Notes under the pieces: generated by a model
Databases searched by the model: none
The model's input: only the letters and a program-made list of their open reading frames with translations
Told to the model about the DNA's origin: nothing
Origin: Candidatus Poribacteria bacterium
GTDB lineage: Bacteria; Poribacteria; WGA-4E; PCPOR2b
Direction of reading: 5' to 3'
NCBI GenBank assembly: GCA_022822005.1
Contig: JAJECO010000035.1
Span: 17,119-81,118 of the forward strand
Length of the DNA: 64,000 nucleotides
Made by a program: the position numbers and the translations under genes
In this document: piece after piece, positions 1 through 9,385 of the stretch
Position numbering within the stretch: position 1 is the first letter of the stretch
Layout: each line of letters begins with the position of its first letter

Positions 1-113
1 GAACCTTCCCGTTCTTTCTGGGGTTGGTTTTGGGTGCATTCACGATAGGCAGCATCTGGGGAATCGTTGGGTTGGTGACGGGTATACCGACCTATGCGTT
101 TAAGCGATGGTAG
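1..113 (+). CDS. C-terminal end of a membrane protein (partial)
   Basis: The frame beginning at base 3 is open from the window edge to TAG at 111-113 and encodes 36 residues. They are strongly hydrophobic and glycine-rich (FFLGLVLGAF near the start) and finish with a basic tail (YAFKRW), as expected for the last membrane segment of an integral membrane protein. The start lies outside the window, so the family cannot be named. It ends about 90 bases before the oxidoreductase gene on the same strand and could be cotranscribed with it. Confidence 0.5.
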   Translation, partial: TFPFFLGLVLGAFTIGSIWGIVGLVTGIPTYAFKRW

Positions 114-206
114 GTGTACAGGCTACAACACAGCCACGGTGCGTTTCACCTACCTCCTCTCTCAGTTAGCGAATCATCGTCATGATTGGTATTAGGAGAA
201 GGAAAG

Positions 207-1475
207 ATGTATAAACGTCATCGGCTTGCCCTCGCGGGCTGCGGTGGTATGGGTCGCCGGCACCTGCGTGGATATCGTGTCTTAGAGAATTTCGAGCCCG
301 GACGCATTGAACTTGTTGCAGTGATTGATCCAGAGTTGGAACGTGCAGAATTCGTTGCGGGTGAGGCAGAGGAGTTTTTTGGTAATCGACCACAGGCGTA
401 CCGCTCACCTGAAGATGCCATTGCTGGCTCAAACGTAGAGGTCCTGGACATCGTTGCTGCGGCATCTGCCCATCACTCGGTTGCCAGAGTGGCAGCAGAA
501 AATGGTGTGCATGTTCTATGTGAGAAACCGATGGCACCAACCGTGGCAGCCTGCCGGACAATGCAGGCTACTGCCCAGCAATACGGCACGGTGCTCTCGG
601 TAGCAGAGAACTATCGGCGCGACCCGATAAGCCGCCTAGCGAAAGCATTACTTGACGTGGGTGCTATCGGCGATATCCGCACGGTTTTAGATTTCTCGGC
701 GGGCGGTGGACGTAACGCATCCGCTGGCGGCTGGCAATATCTCCGCAAACAGGGTGGATCAATACTGGAGTCTGGCGTCCACAACGCCGACATGCAGATA
801 TATTTGGCTGGTCCCGTTAGACAGGTAACGGGCCAGGTTCGCCTTCAAGAACGTGAGCGGATCTTTAAAGGAACCCGTGTAAAGGGGTTTCATGATCACT
901 ATGCCCACACCTATCCCGATGTTCAGGCAGCAGATGCCCCTGACCTAATGATGGCAACCCTTGAATTTGAAAGTGATGCGTTGGGTCAGTGGCTATATGA
1001 CCAAGCGGCGCATGGTCCCAGATTTCGGCGCTTCACGATCTTCGGCAGCGACGGTCAGATTGATCTGCCATCGGTGCGCACAGGCCAGCCATTACGCCTC
1101 TTCCGAGACGATCAGGATGGTGCGCTTGATGGCAACGATGTATTAGCACTTGTTCCTAATTTTTCGCTTGATGACCGTACTGCTCGGTTTTTCGGTGGTG
1201 AAAGACTTGTGTATTACGATCAATCCGGGGCAGGTGTAGGCGGCGGAGGCGACTTAAACATCCTCGCTATGGAACTCGCGGAACTTCTGGATGCCATCGA
1301 CAATGGGATATCAGTCGAGGTTGGAGCAGAGGAGGGGTTGCTGGCTGTTGCCCTTGTGATGGCTTGCCATGAATCCTCTGAGGCGGACCGGACTGTCAAT
1401 ATGGAAGAGGTTGTCGGCGGGAAACTGAACACCTACCAGAACGTCGCAAACCGTGAATTGGGGATTGAGATCTGA
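207..1475 (+). CDS. Gfo/Idh/MocA family oxidoreductase
   Basis: A predicted cytosolic NAD(P)-dependent sugar or inositol dehydrogenase-type enzyme of 422 residues. The N-terminus has the Rossmann fingerprint GCGGMG (residues 11-16) followed by the family EKP motif (residues 106-108, CEKPMAP). The C-terminal alpha/beta domain carries the GGSILESGVHNAD segment, where the family has its catalytic histidine. The ATG at 207 is chosen over an upstream TTG at 186 because AGGAGAAGG lies just before it. The following genes (lectin-like protein, mannonate dehydratase-like enzyme, PhyH) suggest a sugar-acid or related catabolic locus. Substrate is not predictable from sequence alone. Confidence 0.9.
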   Translation: MYKRHRLALAGCGGMGRRHLRGYRVLENFEPGRIELVAVIDPELERAEFVAGEAEEFFGNRPQAYRSPEDAIAGSNVEVLDIVAAASAHHSVARVAAENGVHVLCEKPMAPTVAACRTMQATAQQYGTVLSVAENYRRDPISRLAKALLDVGAIGDIRTVLDFSAGGGRNASAGGWQYLRKQGGSILESGVHNADMQIYLAGPVRQVTGQVRLQERERIFKGTRVKGFHDHYAHTYPDVQAADAPDLMMATLEFESDALGQWLYDQAAHGPRFRRFTIFGSDGQIDLPSVRTGQPLRLFRDDQDGALDGNDVLALVPNFSLDDRTARFFGGERLVYYDQSGAGVGGGGDLNILAMELAELLDAIDNGISVEVGAEEGLLAVALVMACHESSEADRTVNMEEVVGGKLNTYQNVANRELGIEI

Positions 1476-1648
1476 GGCGTTGATTGAATCGAAAAACCGC
1501 TCGTGCGGGGTTACAGCTTTCGGTAATCTCAGAAGTGATGGAGCATGTCTCACCAATACTTTTTAACTTAACCAAGCGTCGCGCTAAAATCCAATACCCC
1601 GTTTTAAGGGAGGAAGCCTGACGCCCAACCCCAAATGGAGGTACTTAC

Positions 1649-2221
1649 ATGAGTTCATCTAATGAACAAATTATCTTTGAAGATCACTTCGATGGTCAAC
1701 TTGATGAAGGTTGGTCTTGGCTGCGGGAAGACTCTGACGATTGGCGTCTCCGGGACGGTGGACTGGAGATATGTGTTCGCCCCGGTGTAGCAGATACGGT
1801 CAGGAATGCATTACTGAGAACTGCGCCAGACCGTAGCAATGGCACCTACGCTATTGAAGTAACTATCACCAACCATACCCTACCCACACAGCAGTACGAG
1901 CAGGCGGGAATTACGTGGTATAATGATGACAAACCGGTCTTCAAGGAGGTTAAGGAACTCATTGATGGTGATATCTACATTATCCCCGGTAGAGCAGCGA
2001 TGCCATCAAATAGTGTCCGGTTGCGCCTGCTGGTTACTGCTGACTCGTGGGAAGCGCAGTATTGCCCCTCAAGTGATACAGAATTTCACACAGCAGCGAC
2101 GGGAGAACTGCCTCCACCGGGCGACGATCAGGTGAGTATCCAGTGCTACAACGGTCCGCCGGAGGGGGAACATTGGATCCGCTTTGAAAATTTCTGTATT
2201 AAACTTCTAAGCTCCAATTAG
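1649..2221 (+). CDS. DUF1349-like / concanavalin-A-like lectin-glucanase fold protein
   Basis: A 190-residue protein with no signal peptide. It opens with FEDHFDGQLDEGWSWLRED, the usual beginning of the DUF1349/beta-xylosidase C-terminal jelly-roll family. It continues with beta-strand-like segments including AGITWYNDD, SVRLRLLV and WIRFENFCIKL. These domains bind carbohydrate or accompany glycosidases, so a role in carbohydrate recognition is inferred. GGAGG lies about 8 bases before the ATG. The gene sits between an oxidoreductase and a mannonate dehydratase-like gene on the same strand. Standing alone without a catalytic partner domain is common for DUF1349 proteins. No catalytic residue could be assigned. 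Confidence 0.65.
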   Translation: MSSSNEQIIFEDHFDGQLDEGWSWLREDSDDWRLRDGGLEICVRPGVADTVRNALLRTAPDRSNGTYAIEVTITNHTLPTQQYEQAGITWYNDDKPVFKEVKELIDGDIYIIPGRAAMPSNSVRLRLLVTADSWEAQYCPSSDTEFHTAATGELPPPGDDQVSIQCYNGPPEGEHWIRFENFCIKLLSSN

Positions 2222-2289
2222 TCAAGGCGATACAGTGGCAATGCAGTGTCTATCGCTTTATCCTCACTGCTGCTAAAACGGTTTTTCGA

Positions 2290-2317
2290 TTGAAGCCATT
2301 GATGGTTGTGATATAAT
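2290..2317 (+). promoter_or_regulatory. putative sigma-70 promoter of the mannonate dehydratase-like gene
   Basis: TTGAAG at 2290-2295 and a perfect TATAAT at 2312-2317 are separated by 16 bases. The site lies about 70 bases before the ATG at 2387 and downstream of the previous stop, so this gene probably has its own start of transcription. Confidence 0.5.
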
Positions 2318-2386
2318 TTATCGAAAGCTCTGGAAACGCGACAGCATGTAATTCGGTTTTTCACTTTAATCAGAAAGGAGTCGAAA

Positions 2387-3361
2387 ATGGTAAAGATTGC
2401 TTTGGCACTTGGACCGGAACCGACCCCCGTCTGGACATTAGCCAAACAGGCCGGTGTTGAGTATGTGGTTGGCGGCTTGGACTTGAATCCGATACCGAAT
2501 GTAAGTGACGAACAACAGCCCTGGAGTTACGTGTCACTTGCCCGTCTAAAAGCTGCATACGAGGATGGCGGATTTGACCTACAGGTGATTGAGAGCCGTC
2601 CCCCGATGGAGAAAATAAAACTCGGTTTGCCGGGACGCGATGAAGAAATCGATGTCATCTGTGAGTTTATCCGTAACATGGGGGCGTTGGGGATTCCGGT
2701 GTGGTGTCCTGCGTGGATGCCAATTCTTTTTGTCCTCCGAACATCTTTTACAATTCCTTCACGCGGTGGATCTCAAGTCAGCGGCTATGACCATGACTAT
2801 ATGAAGAATGCACCTCTGACCGAACATGGCGTTATCACTGAAGATCAGCAATGGGCGAACCTGAAATATTTTCTGGAACGTGTGGTTCCGGTTGCGGAAA
2901 AAGCCGATGTCAAACTGGCGATGCATCCAGATGATCCGCCGTTGTCACCCATCCGAGGGGTCGCCCGGATTATGAGCAGCGTGGAAAATTACCAGAAACT
3001 AATAGATCTGGTGCCAAGTCCCGTCAACGGAATTGGTCTGTGTCAGGGCAATTTTTCCTTGATGACCGACAACCTACCCGAAGTGATTCGGCATTTCGGA
3101 CAGCAGGAGAAGATTTTCTTCGTTCATTTCCGGGATGTACAAGGGACACCAGATAAGTTCGTAGAAGTGTTCCACGATGATGGACAGGCTGATATGGCGG
3201 AGTGTGTACGCGCTTATCGTGACGTTGGTTATGCGGGAGTCGCGCGTCCAGATCATTTTCCAAAAATGGGCGATGCGAGCATTCCGGACGAACATAGTAT
3301 GGAACGGCTCTTTGCTATCGGTTATATGAAAGGATTGATCGAAGCGGTCTATACCGAATAG
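2387..3361 (+). CDS. mannonate dehydratase (UxuA)-family TIM-barrel enzyme
   Basis: Predicted to dehydrate mannonate-type sugar acids to 2-keto-3-deoxy acids. The 324-residue protein carries the family landmarks in order: HPDDPP (180-185), GLCQGN with Cys219, FVHFRDV with His247, and RPDH (287-290). These are where UxuA enzymes place their metal ligands and catalytic residues. It is shorter than the roughly 390-residue E. coli UxuA, as many short bacterial homologues are, so a related substrate is possible. AGAAAGGAG precedes the ATG. It lies in a same-strand run with an oxidoreductase and a PhyH gene. Uxu-type enzymes usually feed hexuronate catabolism; no aldolase or kinase partner is nearby. 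Confidence 0.8.
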   Translation: MVKIALALGPEPTPVWTLAKQAGVEYVVGGLDLNPIPNVSDEQQPWSYVSLARLKAAYEDGGFDLQVIESRPPMEKIKLGLPGRDEEIDVICEFIRNMGALGIPVWCPAWMPILFVLRTSFTIPSRGGSQVSGYDHDYMKNAPLTEHGVITEDQQWANLKYFLERVVPVAEKADVKLAMHPDDPPLSPIRGVARIMSSVENYQKLIDLVPSPVNGIGLCQGNFSLMTDNLPEVIRHFGQQEKIFFVHFRDVQGTPDKFVEVFHDDGQADMAECVRAYRDVGYAGVARPDHFPKMGDASIPDEHSMERLFAIGYMKGLIEAVYTE

Positions 3362-3446
3362 GGTCGGCAGCGCCTAATGTATTACGCGTTTCAGAAACAC
3401 AAATAGTATAGGGACAGTACAGCAGACATAATTGAGGGAGGCATGT

Positions 3447-4292
3447 ATGGATACTGCATGTTTAGATTACTGTCTAACTGAAGATGAACGCCTTGAATTC
3501 GAGCGTAACGGTTTCCTAATCGTTCCTGATGCGCTAACACCGCAGATGACATCTGACATTGAGGCAGTGGTGGACCGGATCGATAGTCAACACCGGGCAG
3601 AGACGAACATGGATGCTCACGAGTGGGTACATAAGCTGGACTTCGTGGGACAGGACGAAGTCTTCTTAGATCTGCTCGACTGGCACAAGATATTCCCCAA
3701 AGTGTGGGGAATACTTGGCTGGAACATTCAGCTCTACCTCACCCACATGGATATCACACCCCCACCACCGGATGCAGAGCAGGAGAAGCAGCGGTTGGGC
3801 TGGCATCAGGACAGTGGACGCTTGAACTCTGAATTGGAAACCGATCCTCGTCCACGAGTTTCGGTGAAGGTTGGTTACTTCCTTACCGATACAACCGAAG
3901 TAGGGCGAGGAAATTTCTACGTCATTCCGGGAAGCCACACTCAGAATAAACTGGAGTTTCCCGCCGATGAAGTTTCGGATCCGGAAGGGGCGACTCCGGT
4001 TTGCGTTCCGCCCGGCACCGCAGTCATTTTCGACCGGCGTATCTGGCATTCCCGCAGCCCAAACGAATCGGATGTCACGCGCAAGGTGCTATTCTATGGC
4101 TACAGCTACCGCTGGCTACGCCCAAGGGACGACATGACCGTTGGGGACTTTATAGACCGATGTGACCCGATTCGACGGCAATTACTGGGCGCGAGTACCA
4201 GTTGGCACGGCTATACCTCACCGACTGACGAAGATGTCCCGTTGAAAATCTGGATGGCGGAACATCTTGGAGAAGCAGCAGTCGCATCTTGA
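3447..4292 (+). CDS. phytanoyl-CoA dioxygenase (PhyH)-family Fe(II)/2-oxoglutarate oxygenase
   Basis: A predicted cytosolic non-haem iron oxygenase of 281 residues that would hydroxylate an unknown small molecule. The facial triad is visible: His120 and Asp122 in GWHQDSG, and His201 in IWHSRS, with Arg203 and Arg212-region basics for 2-oxoglutarate binding. The N-terminus (ERNGFLIVPDALTPQ) is the usual PhyH opening. ATG at 3447 is preferred over an in-frame TTG at 3432 because GAGGGAGG sits between them. PhyH homologues are strikingly numerous in poribacterial-type genomes; this is the first of three in the window. It is followed by a DUF4416 gene 46 bases downstream. Confidence 0.9.
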   Translation: MDTACLDYCLTEDERLEFERNGFLIVPDALTPQMTSDIEAVVDRIDSQHRAETNMDAHEWVHKLDFVGQDEVFLDLLDWHKIFPKVWGILGWNIQLYLTHMDITPPPPDAEQEKQRLGWHQDSGRLNSELETDPRPRVSVKVGYFLTDTTEVGRGNFYVIPGSHTQNKLEFPADEVSDPEGATPVCVPPGTAVIFDRRIWHSRSPNESDVTRKVLFYGYSYRWLRPRDDMTVGDFIDRCDPIRRQLLGASTSWHGYTSPTDEDVPLKIWMAEHLGEAAVAS

Positions 4293-4338
4293 TTTTTATC
4301 TGATGCCAATAGGTTAAATCCGTGAGGGTCATGTCAAT

Positions 4339-4893
4339 ATGGGGCAAATCAAATCTCATCCACCTGTTAAACTGATTGTTGGGATTATTACGGCGGTTCC
4401 CGATCTGCTCTCCATTGTGCATCAACGATTGTCGGAACAGCTTGGACGGGTTGATTTTGCCAGCGATTTATTGCCTTTTGATTATACCGATTACTATGAA
4501 GCGGAGATGGGGAGAGATCTGAAGCGTCAGTTCGTGAGTTTTGATAGACTTATTCCCGCTGAGGAACTCGCGTCCGCCAAACGCTTTTCTAATGCAGTCG
4601 AATGTGAGTTTGCAAAGGGTGATTCGGCTCCCCGCCCGGTTAATCTTGATCCGGGCTACATTACGGCGGCAAAGTTGGTACTTGCTTCGACAAAAGACCA
4701 TGCCCACCGCATCTATCTCCAAGATGGCATTTACGCCGAAATTACGCTCAAGTTTTACCGTAAGACCTTCCAGCCTTGGGAATGGACTTACCCCGATTAC
4801 CGTACACCTACTTATATTGACATCTTTAATAATATCCGCCGTATCTACATGGAACAACTGAAAGGAATCGGGTTAAGCCCTCACCCGTTTTAA
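4339..4893 (+). CDS. DUF4416 family protein
   Basis: A 184-residue protein that matches the DUF4416 pattern: KLIVGIITAVPDLL at the N-terminus, a central LLPFDYTDYYEAEMG segment, NLDPGYI near residue 96, and a C-terminal WTYPDYRTPTYIDIFNNI. Members are widespread in bacteria and archaea, are sometimes labelled GTP-binding, and have no established function. The stop is followed after one base by the ATG of the S1/P1-PLC-like gene, so the two are probably translated from one transcript. No signal peptide or membrane segment is present. The call rests on recalled family motifs only. Confidence 0.75.
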   Translation: MGQIKSHPPVKLIVGIITAVPDLLSIVHQRLSEQLGRVDFASDLLPFDYTDYYEAEMGRDLKRQFVSFDRLIPAEELASAKRFSNAVECEFAKGDSAPRPVNLDPGYITAAKLVLASTKDHAHRIYLQDGIYAEITLKFYRKTFQPWEWTYPDYRTPTYIDIFNNIRRIYMEQLKGIGLSPHPF

Positions 4894-4894
4894 G

Positions 4895-6079
4895 ATGAAA
4901 ACAAAAATTCGGTCAACCTTTATTTCGTTATCTGTTTATGCCATTCTAATCGCTTGCTATGCACCTCAAGTTTTTCCTTGGGGCAGCAACGCGCATGAGC
5001 GAATGACTGATGCCGCCTGCGACTCTCTGCCTCCAGAAATTTCCCCATTTTTTGATAAGCACCGCCAAAAACTCGCCTATCACTCAAACGATCCTGATCG
5101 GTGGAGAAGGGAGCTGCTATTTCGGATTGGGTTGAAGTACGAAGATGATCTGAATAGCGGACAGATTACCGAGGACTTACGCCAAGTGTTTGAGACGCAC
5201 GGAATCAACTTCCCACAAAACGCCTCGGTCTCGCTCCGCGGAAAAAATGGCAGATGGTATATAACGATAGGTGAACAGGAGTATCCAATTCGGAAAGAGG
5301 CAGATAAGCTATATCTGTTAGGGGATAAAGCGGATATTTTTGAAAATCGAAGTGCGGAGCCGGTGCTGCTCGGATCCGAAGGGGATACCCATTTTGCCCT
5401 TGATACAAAGGAGAAGCTGCTATCCTTGACCAGTCTCAATGTCTACAAAACAGGGGATCGCGCCGAAGGTCCTCGGCATTTTCTGGATATTGATATCTAC
5501 GGTCCCTATCCGTTTGTAGAACTGCCCCACGACTATGATGAGGCTGTTGCGAAATTTGGCGTGGAAGATGTTACAAAACGCGGTTTGGCGACGTGGCGTA
5601 TCGCTGATTACACGCGACTACTATCTGAGGCGATGAAATCAGGTGATACCAAAAAAATTGTGGGGGCCGCTGGTGCACTTGCCCACTACATCGAGGATAT
5701 CCACATGCCACTGCATGTCGTTAAAAACTACAACGGGCAATTGACCAACCAACATGGCGTGCATCAACGCTTTGAGGATGATATGGTGGAGGCTTATGGA
5801 GAGCAAATTCACCTTGCACCGAAGATGGCATCGGAACTTGAAGATCCACTGGAGGCCGCCTTTGACATTGTACTTGATAGCTATGTATACGCTGACAACC
5901 TCCTCCACGCTGATCGCAAGGCAAAGTTAGGCGAAGCCACCTACGGCACACCGTATCTGGAAAAGCTCTTCCGACTCAGCGGTTGGATAGCGGTGCAGCG
6001 AATGAATGACGCAGCAACAGCAACTGCAAGCTACTGGTATACTGCATGGCTTCGCGCCGGGAAACCTGAATTGAAATGA
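4895..6079 (+). CDS. secreted S1/P1 nuclease / zinc-dependent phospholipase C-like hydrolase
   Basis: A 394-residue protein with a signal peptide of about 28 residues; predicted cleavage leaves WGSNAH as the mature N-terminus. In this superfamily the N-terminal Trp and a nearby His bind zinc, and here they fall at mature positions 1 and 6 as in S1/P1 nucleases. A second cluster, AHYIEDIHMPLH, gives His, Asp(+4) and His(+10), again zinc ligands. The last site reads HQRFE, i.e. HxxxE as in Bacillus phospholipase C rather than the HxxxD of S1/P1. So the enzyme could be a nuclease or a phosphodiesterase/phospholipase. A long insert (about residues 60-190) separates the two halves. It starts one base after the DUF4416 stop. 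Confidence 0.75.
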   Translation: MKTKIRSTFISLSVYAILIACYAPQVFPWGSNAHERMTDAACDSLPPEISPFFDKHRQKLAYHSNDPDRWRRELLFRIGLKYEDDLNSGQITEDLRQVFETHGINFPQNASVSLRGKNGRWYITIGEQEYPIRKEADKLYLLGDKADIFENRSAEPVLLGSEGDTHFALDTKEKLLSLTSLNVYKTGDRAEGPRHFLDIDIYGPYPFVELPHDYDEAVAKFGVEDVTKRGLATWRIADYTRLLSEAMKSGDTKKIVGAAGALAHYIEDIHMPLHVVKNYNGQLTNQHGVHQRFEDDMVEAYGEQIHLAPKMASELEDPLEAAFDIVLDSYVYADNLLHADRKAKLGEATYGTPYLEKLFRLSGWIAVQRMNDAATATASYWYTAWLRAGKPELK

Positions 6080-6295
6080 AGTATAACATTTCGATCCGGG
6101 TTTAATATGAGAGGGTAAGACTAAGCGATCCCAAACCAAGCTGCACACTCCTCCTGCCATGATTGATGAATAAAGAGGCTATTTGTATGGACAATACGGT
6201 TTTCAAGAAGGGATACGAACTCTGATCTTACTGGTCCAACACATCTTTGAAGTCACACATTATTTTTATACTTCTTCAACGAAGGTAATTAAAAT

Positions 6296-7237
6296 ATGAA
6301 CAACCAGATTATTGCCAATGCTTTGGACAAGACAATCGCAACTGTAGCGGAGCAAGAGTTCAGTCGCCTCTGTAGAGGCTTAAATGGTATTCAAGTAGTA
6401 GAACAAGTTGCAAAAGCACAAGACGAGTTGGAAAAACTTCAGGGCAGGGGCTCGCCTGATTACAATAATGAGTGGGTCGCACTGTTCTACATTACATGGT
6501 ATCAACCGCGCCAAATCAACGTTGCACTTGCAATATTGCGGCAATTGTATGAAGACACCCTCCGTAAAGAAATGGAAGATAATTATCCGGTCGAAATCAT
6601 TGATGTGGGGTGTGGTGCTTTGTCTGTGCGGTTTGCTACAGCAATTGCGGCAACCGAGCATCTGCATGACGTCATTTCCGTGGATGGTATTGATCCAAGT
6701 CAGCCGATGAAGAGGATTGGTGAAACGCTATGGTCGGAATTCCGTGCTATTATCGATGGGCAGCCTGACCTATCAGATTTGTTGGAGACTTGGTACTTCA
6801 TGGGCACCTGTGAATTATTTGACTCGTTTGACTCGTATCTTAGCGCATATCCTGAAACTTTGGGGTATAATCCGAACCGTTATCCTACCTTTTTATTACT
6901 TACTATTCATACCGTATATGATTCAAACCGCCTAGAGATCCAAGAAACGCTACAGAATTTTCGCACATATAGGCACGATTGTCCAACGTTTGTAGCGTGC
7001 TATCCAAGTAAAAGCGACATCGCCGAATCTGTCATTGGAGGCTACGATAGCCACCAAAGATTGGAAACGAGGGACCTTCCGCTGCAAGGAGTTCTTCCTA
7101 AAACCACTGAATGGCGAGAGCATTTACTTGACCGTTTGCCAGAAGGATCTCTCGGATCCAAAGAATATTATCTGAGAGGGAAAGTGCGGTGGACTGCACC
7201 ACCTCGCACGTTGATCTATGGAAAGGAGCGTAGCTAA
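6296..7237 (+). CDS. SAM-methyltransferase-like protein, partner of the adjacent radical SAM gene
   Basis: A 313-residue protein of no firmly recognised family. Residues 101-109 read IIDVGCGAL, which resembles methyltransferase motif I, and about 25 residues later VDGIDPSQPM resembles the acidic motif II. The rest (YFMGTCELFDSF, FVACYPSKSD) is not diagnostic. Its TAA stop shares one base with the ATG of the radical SAM gene and AAAGGAG for that gene lies inside it, which strongly suggests translational coupling. No signal peptide or membrane segment is seen. The 216 bases upstream contain nothing clear. It could be a true methyltransferase or a substrate-binding partner with a Rossmann fold. 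Confidence 0.6.
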   Translation: MNNQIIANALDKTIATVAEQEFSRLCRGLNGIQVVEQVAKAQDELEKLQGRGSPDYNNEWVALFYITWYQPRQINVALAILRQLYEDTLRKEMEDNYPVEIIDVGCGALSVRFATAIAATEHLHDVISVDGIDPSQPMKRIGETLWSEFRAIIDGQPDLSDLLETWYFMGTCELFDSFDSYLSAYPETLGYNPNRYPTFLLLTIHTVYDSNRLEIQETLQNFRTYRHDCPTFVACYPSKSDIAESVIGGYDSHQRLETRDLPLQGVLPKTTEWREHLLDRLPEGSLGSKEYYLRGKVRWTAPPRTLIYGKERS

Positions 7238-8148
7238 TGAATACACCGGTCCAACAAACCCTGCCCTTTGAAGAACCTTCATTACATCTTGAGCGGCTTG
7301 AACACATCGGTCAAGCCAGCGTAGAATATAAGCCTACCAGCGCGATATTGACGCCTGCCACTGGATTTATGGACGCCTACGACTATACACTGAATCCTTA
7401 CAGTGGTTGTTCGTTTGGCTGCACCTATTGCTACGCCGCGTTTTTCAGTCGTAATCGCGAAAAGCGCGACAATTGGGGTTATTGGGTCAACGTCAAAGAG
7501 AACGCTGTCAGCAAGCTAGGTAGTCTCAAGCGTTCTCTCGATGGCAAGCTGATCTACATGAGCAGCGTTACCGACCCCTATCAACCTATTGAACGCAAAC
7601 TAGAGATAACCCGCGATCTACTGAACATCATAGCAGAGCGGCACAAACCCAAGTTGGTAGTACAAACACGTAGTCCCATGGTCGTCCGCGATTGTGACCT
7701 GTTCCGCCTCATCGAAGACAACGGTGGGCGTGTTCAGGTGAATATGACAGTTACCACTGACGACGAAGATATAAGGCGGACTTTCGAGCCATACTGTCCA
7801 TCTAACTCTGTGCGGATGCGCGCAATTGCAGAGATACAAGCTGCTGGGATTGAAACCTGCGTTACAATGACGCCTTTACTGCTAGTGAAAGACGCCTATG
7901 CTTTCAGTGAGAGTTTGCTAAAAACAGATATTAAAAAATTTATCGCGCAGCCTTTTCATTTCCAACAGGGAAAGTTTATTGCAAATACACGCGAGAAGGC
8001 ATTTGCAATTATGACGGAAAAGCTTGGCTGTAAGCCTTCATTATTTCGTGATGAATATATGAAGCACTACAATGAAGTTTTTAAGGTTCTTCGCGAGAGT
8101 TTGCCGAATCTGGGTGAAGGCAAGGATGGATTCGCACCACCTTTCTGA
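7237..8148 (+). CDS. radical SAM protein, spore-photoproduct-lyase-like (SPL/Rv2578c type)
   Basis: A 303-residue radical SAM enzyme. The 4Fe-4S cluster motif is Cys58-x3-Cys62-x2-Cys65 (CSFGCTYCY), preceded by the typical NPYSG. Downstream are the barrel segments IYMSSVTDPYQP and LVVQTRSPMVVRD, characteristic of the SPL-like group that includes Rv2578c-type proteins. True spore photoproduct lyase repairs thymine dimers, but most relatives have no known substrate and this lineage does not obviously sporulate. The gene overlaps the upstream methyltransferase-like gene by one base, so the two products probably act together. Confidence 0.85.
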   Translation: MNTPVQQTLPFEEPSLHLERLEHIGQASVEYKPTSAILTPATGFMDAYDYTLNPYSGCSFGCTYCYAAFFSRNREKRDNWGYWVNVKENAVSKLGSLKRSLDGKLIYMSSVTDPYQPIERKLEITRDLLNIIAERHKPKLVVQTRSPMVVRDCDLFRLIEDNGGRVQVNMTVTTDDEDIRRTFEPYCPSNSVRMRAIAEIQAAGIETCVTMTPLLLVKDAYAFSESLLKTDIKKFIAQPFHFQQGKFIANTREKAFAIMTEKLGCKPSLFRDEYMKHYNEVFKVLRESLPNLGEGKDGFAPPF

Positions 8149-8217
8149 ATATAACTTCCCAATCTGGCTTCACGTTCGCGTTCCTAGATGTTGGCATAAT
8201 ATTGAGGGAACAAAGTA

Positions 8218-9381
8218 ATGAGAAAACAATACCTAAGATTATGGTTCTGCTTGTGCTTATGTTTAATATCCGGCTGGCTGCCTGCCAATTCCGATCAAAG
8301 TGCTGGTGTTCCCGAAGGCAGGGCACGGGGCCGGGATCTTGGCATCAAAATCGGGATCTATGAACCCGGCAAACACAATGCGATTACGGATGTCGCAGGG
8401 GTAAAGGTGGGGCATGTCACGTTGAAAGATGGTGAAAATGTTCGGACAGGCGTTACTGCTGTGATTCCACGTGACGATATTTGGACCAATAAGCTATTTG
8501 GTGCAGGTTATGCCATCAACGGTAATGGCGAGGCGACAGGGTTGGCGTGGGCGAATGAGGCAGGCTGGATTGAATCTCCAATTATGCTGACAAATACACT
8601 TAGCGTCGGTCCTGTTCACGACGGCGTTGTGCGATACATGATTAAACGCTATCCGGATAACCACATCATTCTGCCAATCGTTGCAGAGTGCTATGATGGT
8701 GGACTGAATGATATCAGCGGACTTCATGTCACCGCAGAGCACGCTGTTCAGGCGATAGAAAATGCCGTAGATGGTCCCGTTGCAGAGGGGTGTGTTGGCG
8801 CGGGCACAGGAATGCGGTGTTACAGTTTTAAGGCAGGTATCGGTACATCGTCACGGGTCTTGCCTGCAGATCGAGGCGGATACACGGTCGGGGTGCTGGT
8901 TAATTCCAACGGAGGTCGGCGCCATCAGTTGCAGATCAACGGTGTTCCTGTCGGCAAAGAAATCACCGAACTCACACCGGAGTGGGGTCGAGATGGTTCG
9001 TTCATCATCGTTGTAGCAACAGATGCGCCCTTGGTACATCGCCAACTGATGCAACTTGCCAAGCGGGTAACACATGGGCTCGCCCGTACCGGTACGCCAA
9101 GTACGGTTAGTAGCGGCGAATTTGTAATTGCTTTTTCGACCGCTAATACCATTCCACGTCGGACGGAAGGCGGGATATTCCCAATCACGATGCTCGCCAA
9201 TCGTCGGCTGGATGCCCTGTATCAAGCGGTCATTGAAGCGACCGAGGAGTCAATCCTCAACTCCATGACTACAGCAGTGACGACCATCGGTAAAAAGGGG
9301 AACACGATCCATGCTATCCCTTTGGATCGGTTGCAAGATGTGATGAAGCAATACGGACAGCTTGCCTCTGAGAGACACTGA
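8218..9381 (+). CDS. P1 (S58, DmpA-type) aminopeptidase, exported
   Basis: A 387-residue N-terminal-nucleophile peptidase of the DmpA/beta-peptidyl aminopeptidase family. It begins with a hydrophobic signal sequence (residues 1-23) and then ITDVAGVKVGHVTL, RTGVTAVIP, GNGEATGL and GGLNDISG in family order. The autoprocessing site is Gly260-Ser261 in RDGSFIIVVATDAP; cleavage there would expose the catalytic Ser at the new N-terminus. Such enzymes release N-terminal D- or L-residues from small peptides or amides; here it would act outside the cytoplasm. It ends 4 bases from the convergent potassium channel gene. Confidence 0.9.
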   Translation: MRKQYLRLWFCLCLCLISGWLPANSDQSAGVPEGRARGRDLGIKIGIYEPGKHNAITDVAGVKVGHVTLKDGENVRTGVTAVIPRDDIWTNKLFGAGYAINGNGEATGLAWANEAGWIESPIMLTNTLSVGPVHDGVVRYMIKRYPDNHIILPIVAECYDGGLNDISGLHVTAEHAVQAIENAVDGPVAEGCVGAGTGMRCYSFKAGIGTSSRVLPADRGGYTVGVLVNSNGGRRHQLQINGVPVGKEITELTPEWGRDGSFIIVVATDAPLVHRQLMQLAKRVTHGLARTGTPSTVSSGEFVIAFSTANTIPRRTEGGIFPITMLANRRLDALYQAVIEATEESILNSMTTAVTTIGKKGNTIHAIPLDRLQDVMKQYGQLASERH

Positions 9382-9385
9382 AGCA

